Of a stretch of 40,521 nt of DNA, positions 23,611 through 32,745 are shown piece by piece. Every line of letters starts with the position of its first letter. Position 1 is the first letter of the stretch. This DNA is from Tepidanaerobacter sp. EBM-38 (lineage in GTDB: Bacteria > Bacillota > Thermosediminibacteria > Thermosediminibacterales > Tepidanaerobacteraceae), in the NCBI GenBank assembly GCA_001896545.1, contig MPOT01000079.1, positions 1 through 40,521 of the forward strand, given 5' to 3'. The notes under the pieces were generated by a model. That model ran no database searches and was not told where the DNA came from. It saw only the letters and a program-made list of their open reading frames with translations. Made by a program: the position numbers and the translations under genes.

Positions 23611-25970
23611 AATTCAACCACCGTCACACCGGAGCCTCCTTCATCCATATTCCCTAATCTGAAAGCCTTAATATCCGACCTGGTTTTTAACATATCTGTT
23701 ATTCCCTGACGTAAAGCGCCGGTGCCCTTGCCATGTATTAAAGTTACCCTCGCCACACCTGCCATCATTGCATCATCAAGATAGTTGTCTACTTCAGCCA
23801 AAGCTTCGTCAACCGTAAGACCTCTTAGGTCAATTTCTGTTGAAATTTCCTTGGCTTTACTCATAGCAATAGATGAATATCTGGATTTTTCCTCCTCAAA
23901 CTCTATCTGTTCTATAGGTATAAGACTTTCTGCCGGAACATTTACTTTCATAATTCCAACCTGTACCTGAGCTGATTTCGAGGCTTCATCCAGTGATAAA
24001 ATATAACCTTCTTGATTCAAACCTGCTATCTTTACTTTTTGACCGGGTTTTAACGGTTTTTTGTATTTCTTTGCCGCATTTATAATTAAAGCATTTTTTG
24101 AGTCCTGCAGTTTTTCATCAGTTTTTCTAAGCCAAGACCTTGCTTGTTCTACAGCCTTGTTTCTAATATGAATTTGATTTTCTGTCTCGGCATCTTTTAA
24201 GCTTCCAATAATTTGTTCAGCTTCTCTTTCAATATTATCAAGTAACAATCGAGCTTTTATCTTGGATTTTTCAATAATTTTTTCCTGCTGTATTCGCAGT
24301 TTTTGTTGTTCTTCTTCTAACCTATCGATTTTTTTTAGGTATTCCATTTTTAAAGCTCGCAGTTCTTCCCTTTCTTCTTCGACCTTATTCTTTTGCAACT
24401 CTATATGTGTAAGCAAATCCTCCAGCTTTAAACTTTCTTCAGCCATCAAACTTTTGCCTAAGTCCACCACTTCTTGCTTTAAGCCAAGTCTCTTTGCTAT
24501 TTCAAAAGCATTGCTCTTGCCCGGAATCCCTATTGTTAGTCTATAAGTTGGGCTTAAGGTTTGTATATCAAATTCCATGCTGGCATTTTCAACACCCTCT
24601 TTAGAAAAGGCGAATGTTTTAAGTTCACTGTAGTGGGTAGTAGCCAAAACCCTGCTTCCTTTTTCATAGAGGTAATTTAATATAGCCATAGCCAAAGCCG
24701 CACCTTCTGTCGGGTCTGTGCCAGCTCCTAATTCATCAAGAATTATTAAGCTATCTTTCGTAGCCAGGTCAAGGATTTCCTTTATATTTTTCATGTGAGA
24801 AGAAAAAGTGCTGAGACTTTGTTCAATGCTTTGCTCATCACCTATATCTGCGAAAACCTCTTCAAAAATTGAAACTTCAGTTCCTTCTTGAGCAGGCAAA
24901 TGCAGTCCCGATTGAGCCATAAGTATAAAAAGGCCGACGGTTTTTAAAGCAACCGTCTTACCTCCGGTATTAGGCCCAGTGATTATCAATATGTTGAATT
25001 TATCGCCAAGATACACGTCCAGGGGAACCACTTCACCTTTTAGGAGCGGATGCCTTCCTTGTATTATATTTATATATCCTCGATTATTGAAGATTGGCTC
25101 AGTGCCTTTTATGTCCAAGCTGTAGCCTGCCTTTGCCATGATAAAATCCAGATGAGCCAAACCATATAATGTATCATGAATAAAATCATAATTTTCCTGT
25201 ATCTTTTTTGAAAAATCCCATAAAATTCTTTCAATTTCCTTCTTTTCCTCAATCTCAAGTTGTCTGAGTTCATTGTTCATTTGCATTACTGCCATGGGTT
25301 CTATATATAGCGTCGCTCCACTGGCCGATTGGTCATGGATAACTCCCTGAATACTGCCGCGAAATTCCTGTTTTACCGGAACAACATAACGGTCTTGTCG
25401 AACAGTAACTATTGGATCCTGTAATGCTTTCTGGTAGTAAGGAGAGGAAATTATTTCATTTAATTTGTTTCTTATGCTCTGGGCCAGATTCTTCTTTTGT
25501 CTTCTGATTGAACTCAACTTAGGACTGGCATTATCAGCTATTTCCTCATCACTTACAATTGCTTTTTCTATTTTTTCCTCCAAGGATTGAAATATATGCA
25601 AGCCATTTACTATTTCATTTATGATTACACTGTCTGCCAGCTTCGTTTCATTCCATGCAGATTTAATTAATCGGGCGGCTCTCATTGTTGATGCTATATC
25701 CAAAAGCTCGCCCGGAGAAAGCACAGACCCAAGTTTAGCCAAATTAAGGCTATTTCTTATATCCTTGATTCCTCCAAGGGGTATTTTGATTCCGGAGTTG
25801 AGCAATGCCAAACCTTCGCTGGTTTCCCTCTGGAGCGTTTTGACCAAATCCTCATCAGAAGAAGGTCTCATGCGGGCTATCTTTTCTTTTGCCAGCGATG
25901 AAACTGCGTATTCCATTAATATGCTCTTTATCTTATCATATTCTAAAACAGTTTCGACTTTATTGTTCAT
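23607..25970 (-). CDS. mutS2: MutS2 endonuclease/ATPase
   Basis: A 787-residue MutS2: core and clamp helices (about 1-300), ABC-type ATPase with Walker A T-G-P-N-T-G-G-K-T at 331-339 and the D-E-L-G-A-G-T-D-P Walker B/signature region near 415, a long charged coiled coil (about 510-640) and a C-terminal Smr domain (about 712-787) with I-D-L-R-G and H-G-K-G-T-G. MutS2 proteins lack mismatch-recognition domains; they are linked to suppression of recombination and, in Bacillus, to splitting collided ribosomes. Both Smr motifs are intact. It overlaps polX and the DUF523 gene by 4 nt on either side, suggesting coupled translation. Confidence 0.96.
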   Translation of the reverse strand: MNNKVETVLEYDKIKSILMEYAVSSLAKEKIARMRPSSDEDLVKTLQRETSEGLALLNSGIKIPLGGIKDIRNSLNLAKLGSVLSPGELLDIASTMRAARLIKSAWNETKLADSVIINEIVNGLHIFQSLEEKIEKAIVSDEEIADNASPKLSSIRRQKKNLAQSIRNKLNEIISSPYYQKALQDPIVTVRQDRYVVPVKQEFRGSIQGVIHDQSASGATLYIEPMAVMQMNNELRQLEIEEKKEIERILWDFSKKIQENYDFIHDTLYGLAHLDFIMAKAGYSLDIKGTEPIFNNRGYINIIQGRHPLLKGEVVPLDVYLGDKFNILIITGPNTGGKTVALKTVGLFILMAQSGLHLPAQEGTEVSIFEEVFADIGDEQSIEQSLSTFSSHMKNIKEILDLATKDSLIILDELGAGTDPTEGAALAMAILNYLYEKGSRVLATTHYSELKTFAFSKEGVENASMEFDIQTLSPTYRLTIGIPGKSNAFEIAKRLGLKQEVVDLGKSLMAEESLKLEDLLTHIELQKNKVEEEREELRALKMEYLKKIDRLEEEQQKLRIQQEKIIEKSKIKARLLLDNIEREAEQIIGSLKDAETENQIHIRNKAVEQARSWLRKTDEKLQDSKNALIINAAKKYKKPLKPGQKVKIAGLNQEGYILSLDEASKSAQVQVGIMKVNVPAESLIPIEQIEFEEEKSRYSSIAMSKAKEISTEIDLRGLTVDEALAEVDNYLDDAMMAGVARVTLIHGKGTGALRQGITDMLKTRSDIKAFRLGNMDEGGSGVTVVEL

Positions 25971-27688
25971 TGCATCACCTTTAAAAAGTCCAAAAGTTTT
26001 TCAAGGGAAAAAGTATTTATAACATTTTCGGGTTCAAGCCAACCTCGCCTTGCTACCCATAATCCATACTTCATGTCCGTCAATGTTTCTTTGTCATGAG
26101 CATCGGTATTTATGGCAATTTTTATGCCCATCTCCTTTGCCCTTTTTGCCATCACATCATTCAAATCCAGTCTATCAGGCGAAGCATTTATTTCAAGTAC
26201 AGTACCGGTTGTAGCCGCTGCTTCAAATACCAAGTCCATATCAATATCATAGGGGGCTCTCCTGCCTAAAATTCTTCCCGTAGGATGTGCAATTATATTT
26301 ACATAAGGATTATGACAAGCATTGACAATGCGTTTTGTCAAAGTTTTTCGGTCTTGGCGAAACCCACTGTGAATTGATGCAATAACGATATCTAATTCCT
26401 TTAAAATATCATCTGCAAAATCCAGTGTCCCATCGGTTAATATATCAACCTCGGCACCTGCTAAAATGTGTATTCCCTCAAGCTTGTTATTCATATCCCT
26501 GATAATATCAATCTGCTCTTTTAACCTGCTTTCATTAAGGCCACCGGCTATTCTCAAAGACTTAGAATGGTCGGTTATAGCTATATATTCATATCCTAGG
26601 GCTTTGGCTCTTTTGGCTATTGATTCCATAGAACTTACTCCATCACTGAAGTTGCTGTGGACATGAAGGTCGCCGCGGATGTCTTGCTGCTTTATAATCT
26701 CAGGCAGGCAGCCCTTCATAGCAGCCTCGATCTCTCCCCGCCCTTCTCTCAGCTCCGGTATTATATAGGGCATTCCCAGTTTTTCGTAAACCTCTTTTTC
26801 GCTTTTAGGATAAAATACCTCTTTGTTTTCTTTTTTTAAAATGCCATGCTCATTCAGTTCATATCCCATATTTGTAGCGATATTTTGAAGTTTAATATTA
26901 TGCTCTTTGCTGCCGGTAAAGCATTGCAGTGCAGCGCAAAAAGCCCTGGTTTTGACAGCACTTAAATCTAGTTTGATACCCATGTTAAGCATTACACTTA
27001 CTTTAGTCAAATCTTGGTCAAGGACCTCGGCAATATATGGAAGCCTTAAAAAATCCTTCAATATTGCCTCCGGACTTTCAGTAGCTATGACTATATCTAT
27101 GTCTTTGACCATTTCTTTTTTGCGGCGCAAACTGCCGCTAATCTCAACATTTGTAACTTCTGTCATGCCGGACAATATAGATGAGATTCGTTCGGCAATG
27201 GGCAAGGCTGTTGCCAGTAAAATCTTGTCCGAATGATTTTTTAAGGTCTGTATGCCTTTTAAAATAGCCTGTTCTGTTTTTACTCCAATACCCGGTAATG
27301 TTCTGAGTTTGCGGCGGCGAGCAGCCTCTTCTAATTCTTCAATGGAGGATATGCCGAGAGAATCATAAACGAGCTTTATTTTTTTGGCCCCCATACCGGG
27401 TATTTTAAGCATTTCAACAAGGCCCGGCGGAAAATTCTTTTTAAGTTCTTCATAATAACGGCATGTGCCTGTATCAATAATTTCATAAATTTTCTCCGAC
27501 AGAGCCTTTCCAATACCCTCGATTTCCTGTAATTGAGATTGCTTTGCTAAATCTTCAATCTCCAGCGGAAGATTTTCAATTGTATAAGCGGCTTTGCGAT
27601 ATGCTCTTATTTTAAAAAAGTTTTCACCTTTTATTTCCAGCATATTGGCAATATCATTAAAGATAAAAGCCACTTCAAAATTTCTCAT
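25967..27688 (-). CDS. polX: DNA polymerase/3'-5' exonuclease PolX
   Basis: A 573-residue bacterial family X polymerase. It has N-terminal helix-hairpin-helix motifs (I-E-G-I-G-K near 56-61, I-P-G-M-G-A-K-K near 96-103, L-P-G-I-G-V-K-T near 131-138), a palm with G-S-L-R-R and catalytic aspartates Asp196 and Asp198, and a C-terminal PHP exonuclease domain beginning D-L-H-V-H-S with I-T-D-H-S and I-N-T-D-A-H. It acts in base-excision and gap repair. It lies 6 nt after zapA and overlaps mutS2 by 4 nt, so the two repair-related genes are produced together. Confidence 0.95.
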   Translation of the reverse strand: MRNFEVAFIFNDIANMLEIKGENFFKIRAYRKAAYTIENLPLEIEDLAKQSQLQEIEGIGKALSEKIYEIIDTGTCRYYEELKKNFPPGLVEMLKIPGMGAKKIKLVYDSLGISSIEELEEAARRRKLRTLPGIGVKTEQAILKGIQTLKNHSDKILLATALPIAERISSILSGMTEVTNVEISGSLRRKKEMVKDIDIVIATESPEAILKDFLRLPYIAEVLDQDLTKVSVMLNMGIKLDLSAVKTRAFCAALQCFTGSKEHNIKLQNIATNMGYELNEHGILKKENKEVFYPKSEKEVYEKLGMPYIIPELREGRGEIEAAMKGCLPEIIKQQDIRGDLHVHSNFSDGVSSMESIAKRAKALGYEYIAITDHSKSLRIAGGLNESRLKEQIDIIRDMNNKLEGIHILAGAEVDILTDGTLDFADDILKELDIVIASIHSGFRQDRKTLTKRIVNACHNPYVNIIAHPTGRILGRRAPYDIDMDLVFEAAATTGTVLEINASPDRLDLNDVMAKRAKEMGIKIAINTDAHDKETLTDMKYGLWVARRGWLEPENVINTFSLEKLLDFLKVMQ

Positions 27689-27694
27689 AATTGT

Positions 27695-27964
27695 TCAATC
27701 CTTTGCTTCATCTCCAAATGTTGCTAAAAACTCTTCATATTCTTGTTTTAGTTTAAACAATTCATCGGTAATATTAAGAGCCGCCAGCACTGCAATTCGG
27801 GTTCGGCTCAAATTTGGGTAATCTTTGGAAAGGTTAAACATCTCCCTATCAACATATTGAGCTACTTTTTTAATATAGTCGACAGATGCCGTGCCTCTTA
27901 AATAATAATCTTCACCATTTATATTTACTTTAACCCTATTTAAGGGTTGAGCTTTATTAGGCAT
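27695..27964 (-). CDS. zapA: Cell division protein ZapA
   Basis: An 89-residue ZapA: a short N-terminal beta part (V-K-V-N-I-N-G-E-D-Y-Y-L-R-G) and a helical coiled coil containing A-V-L-A-A-L-N-I-T-D-E-L-F. It bundles FtsZ filaments at mid-cell. A GTG at 27973 could extend it by three residues, but AAGGGTGG lies just upstream of the ATG at 27964, used here. Its place between pheT and polX, just ahead of polX and mutS2, is a common Firmicute order. Confidence 0.9.
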   Translation of the reverse strand: MPNKAQPLNRVKVNINGEDYYLRGTASVDYIKKVAQYVDREMFNLSKDYPNLSRTRIAVLAALNITDELFKLKQEYEEFLATFGDEAKD

Positions 27965-28039
27965 CCCAACCACCCTTAGTATTTATTATCGGTTTTTTAA
28001 CAATTAATATTAATATTCTTCAAATACCGATGAAATCCT

Positions 28040-30436
28040 TTATTCTCTCAAAGTAGCATTGAATTTATCTTGAAGATGCTTCTTTATTTTCTCAATGATT
28101 TCATTGACTTCAGCATCTGTGAGAGTCCTGTCTTCTGCTCTAAATACCAGTGAAAAAGCCATGCTCTTGTGACCTTTAGCTATCTGGTCCCCTTGATATA
28201 TATCAAAGAGTTCTACCCTTTCCAAGAGATTGCCTGCACTTTCTTTTATAGTATTTATTACATCTCCTACAAGAACTTTTTCATTTACTACTATTGCTAG
28301 ATCACGATCAGAGGTTGGAAATTTAGGTAGTGGTTCAAAGTCTATTTTACCAGAAGTATTACTCAATATTATATCAAGATCTAATTCTGCTACATAAACT
28401 CTTTTACTTATTTCGTAATTTTCCAATACATCAGGGTTTATTTCTCCAGCAAATCCGATTACATAATTACCCAGTACAATTTTAGCGCATCGGCTCGTAT
28501 GGAAAGCAAAATGCTGTTCTTGGAGGAAATTATAGTCTTTAATCCGCAACTTTCTAAATAGCGTTTCTATTACTCTTTTTAAATCATAAAAATCCATCAA
28601 GTCATCACATAGTCCGATAGCAATTCGCCTATTTTCATAAGGGAGCTCCTCAAGCGGCAATTTTTTAGGTAAATAGGCAGCACCAATTTCGAAAAATCTT
28701 AGTTCCTCTACTTTGTGGTTTAAGTTAAAACTTATAACATCAAGTATATTTGGCATAAGCGTAGTTCTCATTATGCTATGTTCTTCTCCCAGGGGGTTTA
28801 AAAGCGTGATAGCCTGCCTTAGAGGACTGTTTTGCGGTGCATTTATACTGTCAAAGACTTTTGGACTTATAAAAGAATATGTGTATATTTCAGAATACCC
28901 ATTATACACTAATACATCCTTTATCTCATTTATATATTTCTGATGGTCACTTAATTTACCATGTGTTACATTACCTGTTGGTAAAGTAATAGGTAGCCTG
29001 TCATAACCATACATTCTCCCGATTTCCTCTATTATATCTGCTTCCTCTACAAGATCTGACCTGAAAGTAGGAGCAATTGCCTTCATGCCATCTGCTGTGG
29101 AATTAACCGTAATTTCCAAGCGGTTTAATATATCTACCATTTCATTTGTAGAAATATCTGTTCCAAGCACACTGTTTATTTTATCCGGATTAAAAGGTAT
29201 TTCTTTTGGAGCGGTTTTCCCGGGAAACACATCAATGTATCCCTTTAAAACTTTTCCGGCGCCAAGCTGTTCTATTAGCTCACAAGCCCTATTGGCAGCT
29301 TGCAAACAAATATTTGGGTCAATGCCTTTTTCAAATCTCATAGACGATTCCGACCTCAGTCCCAGCTGCTTTGATGTTCTGCGTATATTAGGTCCAAAGA
29401 AATTAGCTGATTCTATAAGTACACACTTGGTTGACGAAGTTATTTCGGAATCGGCCCCGCCCATTACTCCAGCAATACCTAGAGGTTTTTTATCATCTGC
29501 GATTAGTAACGTATTTTCATTTATTTCGCGAATATTGCCATCCAGTGTTTCTATTTTTTCAGAGGCCTTTCCTCTACGAACAATAATCGAACGCCCTTCG
29601 ACTTTATCATAATCAAAAGCATGAAGTGGCTGTCCCACTTCCAACATTACATAGTTTGTAATATCTACAATATTGTTTATAGAACGAATACCACAGGTTT
29701 GAAGTCTTCGCTGCATCCACAGAGGTGATGGTTCTATAACAATGTCTTTCACTAAGCGGGCTACATACCTGTTGCACAAATCTTCGGCTTCTATACTTAT
29801 CTTTACATTATCTTTAACACAGTCTTCAGCTTCTTCTTTTAAGTTTATCTCAGGTATCCTAAAATTAGATTTGAAGGTCGCTGCCGTTTCACGGGCTATA
29901 CCTATAATGCTTAAGCAATCAGGGCGGTTGGGAGTTATTTCAAAATCGATAACCGCATCCTCTAAATTCAGATAGTCTTTAATATCCATCCCTAGTGGAG
30001 CATCTTCGGGTAATATTAATATTCCATCTTGCATCTCTTTAGGCAAGCCATGGTCGTCTAATCCTAATTCCTCTGCCGAACACAGCATTCCAGCCGATTC
30101 TATGCCGCGGAGTTTAGATGTTCGAATCTTTTTACCGCCTGTGATGGTTGAACCATGCAGGGCTACCGGAACTTTATCCCCTGCTTTTATGTTTGTGGCT
30201 CCCGTTACAATTTGAATGGTTTCTGCCCCTGTATTTACATACACTATCACCAGTTTATCAGCATCCGGATGTTTTTGGACTTTTTGAATTTCGCCAATGA
30301 CTATATTCTTAATATCTGTCCCCCAATGCTCGATGCCCTCAACGTTCGAACCAGACATAGTAAGTCTTTTTGAAAGTTCTTCGGGTTCTTCATTTATATC
30401 AACAAATTCTTTTAACCAGCTAATTGGTACCAGCAT
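28040..30436 (-). CDS. pheT: Phenylalanyl-tRNA synthetase beta subunit
   Basis: A 798-residue PheT. It has an N-terminal EMAP/tRNA-binding domain (about 40-150, V-G-E-I-Q-K-V-Q-K-H-P-D-A-D-K-L), the B3/4 editing domain (about 210-375), the B5 domain (about 405-475), the synthetase core and a C-terminal FDX-ACB anticodon-binding domain (about 705-798, starting near P-K-F-P-T-S-D-R-D-L). It forms the alpha2-beta2 enzyme with PheS and clears Tyr-tRNA-Phe by editing. ATG with AAGGAGG; 12 nt after pheS. Confidence 0.97.
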   Translation of the reverse strand: MLVPISWLKEFVDINEEPEELSKRLTMSGSNVEGIEHWGTDIKNIVIGEIQKVQKHPDADKLVIVYVNTGAETIQIVTGATNIKAGDKVPVALHGSTITGGKKIRTSKLRGIESAGMLCSAEELGLDDHGLPKEMQDGILILPEDAPLGMDIKDYLNLEDAVIDFEITPNRPDCLSIIGIARETAATFKSNFRIPEINLKEEAEDCVKDNVKISIEAEDLCNRYVARLVKDIVIEPSPLWMQRRLQTCGIRSINNIVDITNYVMLEVGQPLHAFDYDKVEGRSIIVRRGKASEKIETLDGNIREINENTLLIADDKKPLGIAGVMGGADSEITSSTKCVLIESANFFGPNIRRTSKQLGLRSESSMRFEKGIDPNICLQAANRACELIEQLGAGKVLKGYIDVFPGKTAPKEIPFNPDKINSVLGTDISTNEMVDILNRLEITVNSTADGMKAIAPTFRSDLVEEADIIEEIGRMYGYDRLPITLPTGNVTHGKLSDHQKYINEIKDVLVYNGYSEIYTYSFISPKVFDSINAPQNSPLRQAITLLNPLGEEHSIMRTTLMPNILDVISFNLNHKVEELRFFEIGAAYLPKKLPLEELPYENRRIAIGLCDDLMDFYDLKRVIETLFRKLRIKDYNFLQEQHFAFHTSRCAKIVLGNYVIGFAGEINPDVLENYEISKRVYVAELDLDIILSNTSGKIDFEPLPKFPTSDRDLAIVVNEKVLVGDVINTIKESAGNLLERVELFDIYQGDQIAKGHKSMAFSLVFRAEDRTLTDAEVNEIIEKIKKHLQDKFNATLRE

Positions 30437-30448
30437 TTGAACTCCTCC

Positions 30449-31465
30449 TTAAAACTGCTTTAAAAATCGCAGGTCATTTTCATAAAAAAGTCTTAAATCA
30501 TTTATACCATATTTAAGCATAGCTATTCTTTCTACACCCATGCCAAAGGCAAATCCGTTTATTTTTTCAGGGTCGTGGCCTACATTGCAAAGAACATTAG
30601 GGTGCACCATACCGCAACCGAGTATTTCCAGCCAACCGGTATAAGAGCATACACGGCAGCCTTTTCCATGACAGGCTATGCATGATATATCCATTTCAGC
30701 ACTGGGCTCTGTGAAAGGGAAAAAATGAGGACGAAATCGGGATTTTCGATCATGGCCAAACATTTCATGTGTAAAAGCAACAAGGGTCCCTTTAAGGTCG
30801 CCCATGGTAAAGCCTTCACCTATGGCAAGGCCCTCCACCTGATGAAACATAGGAGAATGTGTGGCATCCACAGCATCAGATCTAAAAACCCTGCCAGGCG
30901 CAATAATCTTCAACGGTGGCTGTTGTTTTTCCATAGTCCTTATTTGAACCGGTGATGTCTGGGTTCTAAGCAAGATTTCATCGGTTATATAAAAAGTATC
31001 CTGAACATCTCTGGCCGGGTGATCCGGCGGTGTATTCAAAGCCTCAAAATTATAGTAATCAAGTTCAATCTCTGGTCCTTCCGCTACTTGATATCCCAAG
31101 CCTATAAATATATCTCTGATTTCATCCATAATCAAGGTAAGCGGATGCCTGCTGCCTAAGGAAACTTTTGTAGGAATAGTCACATCAATAAATTCCTGTC
31201 GCATTTTATTTTCTTTTAAAGTTTTCCTTAGTTGTTGCATTTTCTCAGAAATCTTTTGCTCTAAGTCTGCCTTTACTTCATTTGCCAATTTACCGATAAT
31301 CGGCCTTTCTTCCGGAGTTAATTTAGCCATATCTCTGAGTATCTGAGTAAGTTCACCCTTTTTACCCAATATCTTTACTCTTAGCTCGTTTAATTCATCG
31401 ATATTGTCAGACTTGGATAAAATTTCTAAGGTCTTTTCTTTTAAGCGCATTAAATCTTCTTTCAA
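30449..31465 (-). CDS. pheS: Phenylalanyl-tRNA synthetase alpha subunit
   Basis: A 338-residue PheS: N-terminal coiled coil (about 1-90) for tRNA contact and a class II catalytic domain with motif 2 (G-R-V-F-R-S-D-A-V-D-A-T-H-S) near 199-212 and motif 3 (G-F-A-F-G-M-G-V-E-R) near 308-317. F-N/Y-F-E-A-L-N-T-P-P-D-H-P-A-R-D is the typical upstream segment. TTG start with AGGAGG nine bases before it. Expression is controlled by the Phe T-box directly upstream. Confidence 0.97.
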   Translation of the reverse strand: MKEDLMRLKEKTLEILSKSDNIDELNELRVKILGKKGELTQILRDMAKLTPEERPIIGKLANEVKADLEQKISEKMQQLRKTLKENKMRQEFIDVTIPTKVSLGSRHPLTLIMDEIRDIFIGLGYQVAEGPEIELDYYNFEALNTPPDHPARDVQDTFYITDEILLRTQTSPVQIRTMEKQQPPLKIIAPGRVFRSDAVDATHSPMFHQVEGLAIGEGFTMGDLKGTLVAFTHEMFGHDRKSRFRPHFFPFTEPSAEMDISCIACHGKGCRVCSYTGWLEILGCGMVHPNVLCNVGHDPEKINGFAFGMGVERIAMLKYGINDLRLFYENDLRFLKQF

Positions 31466-31496
31466 GTTGACTAACCTCCTGTATAAAATTAAATAA

Positions 31497-31736
31497 CAAA
31501 AAAACTTTCGTCCAGCTAGGGACGAAAGTTTCCTTCCGTGGTACCACCCTTTTTTAGTTTGAAATACAAACTCTCACAAATTCTGTAACGGCGAAAACCG
31601 GGGAGATTTACTACCTGCTAGGCTTCGACCTCCCTGCTTCAGAGCGAACTTCGGCGGATTCTCCCTGCGAAGGCTTACAGTCTTTGACCTTCGCTCCCTA
31701 AAAGGATCCTCGCGCTTACTCTCTCCTTCATAGCAT
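31497..31736 (-). promoter_or_regulatory. T-box leader, tRNA-Phe responsive
   Basis: In transcript order: AAGGAGAGAGTAAGC, a long stem I, specifier loop with TTC (Phe; plus 31646-31648) in GAAGTTCGC, the T-box sequence GGGTGGTACCACGG and a strong terminator ACTTTCGTCC/GGACGAAAGT with T-run at its end. It regulates pheS-pheT and perhaps the downstream repair genes. The unit begins at the very stop codon of the YqzL-like mini-gene. Confidence 0.93.
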
Positions 31737-31737
31737 T

Positions 31738-31827
31738 TCATGACATTAGCAATTCTCTATAAATAAGATAAGCCGTAATAGACCCGGTAACCTCAAAAAT
31801 ATTCCAAAAAAATTCGGCTATAGGCAC
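31738..31827 (-). CDS. YqzL-like small protein, 29 aa
   Basis: A 29-codon gene, GTG at 31827-31825 to TGA at 31740-31738. The peptide has the pattern of the YqzL family: E-F-F-W-N-I-F-E, then T-G-S-I, then A-Y-L-I-Y-R-E-L. GGTGGAG lies 4 nt before the GTG, and a good promoter is about 36 nt upstream. The function of YqzL proteins is unknown; in Bacillus the gene sits near recO, whereas here it precedes the Phe T-box. It ends one base before the T-box, so it is translated whether or not pheS is attenuated. Recognition is from memory of the family, without a search. Confidence 0.7.
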   Translation of the reverse strand: MPIAEFFWNIFEVTGSITAYLIYRELLMS

Positions 31828-31862
31828 TGTGCTCCACCCTTTCCTAAGGTTTACACACACAT

Positions 31863-31891
31863 ATTATAGCACAGCATAAAACTATTTACAA
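31863..31891 (-). promoter_or_regulatory. Promoter for yqzL-like gene and Phe T-box operon
   Basis: TTGTAA (31886-31891 on plus), 17-nt spacer, TATAAT (31863-31868) in an extended TGCTATAAT context. The -35 overlaps the end of the methyltransferase gene. Confidence 0.75.
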
Positions 31892-32697
31892 GTTGAGGGA
31901 ACAGGCTTAATCCTTTGTTTTACCGCTTCAAAAACCATAATTCCATGGGCTATGGCGACATTTAAAGACTCGGCGCTACCTGGCATTGGAATTTTAACCA
32001 ATTCATCGGAAATCTGAACTATTTCTTTTGAAACCCCTTCATCCTCCGAACCCATAACTATTACGGTACAAACCTTGTAATTTATATCATAATAATGCTT
32101 TTTAGCCTTCAAATGTGTTGTTACTACTTTCCCGCCTTTTCCTTTTAATTCAATGAGCGTTTTTATCAAATCATCAGTTTGAATTATTGGTATATGAAAT
32201 AGGGAACCCATGGCAGAGCGCACAACTTTAGGATTATATATATCCACGCATTCTTGTCCAATAACAATTGCATCGGCGCCGGCAGCATCAGCTGTTCTTA
32301 TTATCGTTCCCATATTGCCCGGATCCTGTATTCGATCTAGTGCAATCATCAGGAAATTTTCTTTTTGCACATCTTCGATATTTGTATCCTTGAAATTTAC
32401 AACTGCCATGATACCTTGGGGTGTGACCGTATCAGTCAATTCGTTAAATAGGTTGCCTTTTACTTGATATAATCGGTTTGAAGAAACCTGCTTGCTTAAT
32501 GTTTTAATGAAATCGGTATTTGATTTAAGAAAATCATCAGATATGACAACAAACCTAACTTCATAATTCGATTTGATAGATTCAGCTACATTTTTTAAAC
32601 CCTCAACAATAAAACAACGGTTTTTCATTCTGGCTTTCTTGGATTTTCTTAAATCTCTAACTAGTTTTTGTTGATTTTTAGAAAGTTGTTTTGTCAT
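31882..32697 (-). CDS. TrmH/SpoU-family RNA 2'-O-methyltransferase
   Basis: A 271-residue SPOUT methyltransferase with an N-terminal RNA-binding substrate domain (about 1-105, basic start K-N-Q-Q-K-L-V-R-D-L) and the SPOUT catalytic domain. Motif 1 is D-R-I-Q-D-P-G-N-M-G-T-I-I-R near 118-131, motif 2 is M-G-S-E-D-E-G-V near 215-222, and motif 3 is I-P-M-P-G-S-A-E-S-L-N-V-A near 236-248. It transfers methyl from SAM to a ribose 2'-OH in rRNA or tRNA; the exact site is not determinable. The position before pheS is common in Firmicutes. Ribosome binding site is weak. Confidence 0.92.
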   Translation of the reverse strand: MTKQLSKNQQKLVRDLRKSKKARMKNRCFIVEGLKNVAESIKSNYEVRFVVISDDFLKSNTDFIKTLSKQVSSNRLYQVKGNLFNELTDTVTPQGIMAVVNFKDTNIEDVQKENFLMIALDRIQDPGNMGTIIRTADAAGADAIVIGQECVDIYNPKVVRSAMGSLFHIPIIQTDDLIKTLIELKGKGGKVVTTHLKAKKHYYDINYKVCTVIVMGSEDEGVSKEIVQISDELVKIPMPGSAESLNVAIAHGIMVFEAVKQRIKPVPSTCK

Positions 32698-32745
32698 TTT
32701 TTTACCGACACCCAGCCATTATGAGATGCTTTCATATCATATACA

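Noticed and set aside
31788..31832. Overlapping 14-codon frame with several aromatic residues before the Phe T-box (M-E-H-S-A-Y-S-R), which could be a Phe attenuator peptide
   Set aside because: Poor ribosome binding site spacing, and the overlapping 29-codon frame matches a known small family; the T-box already explains Phe control.
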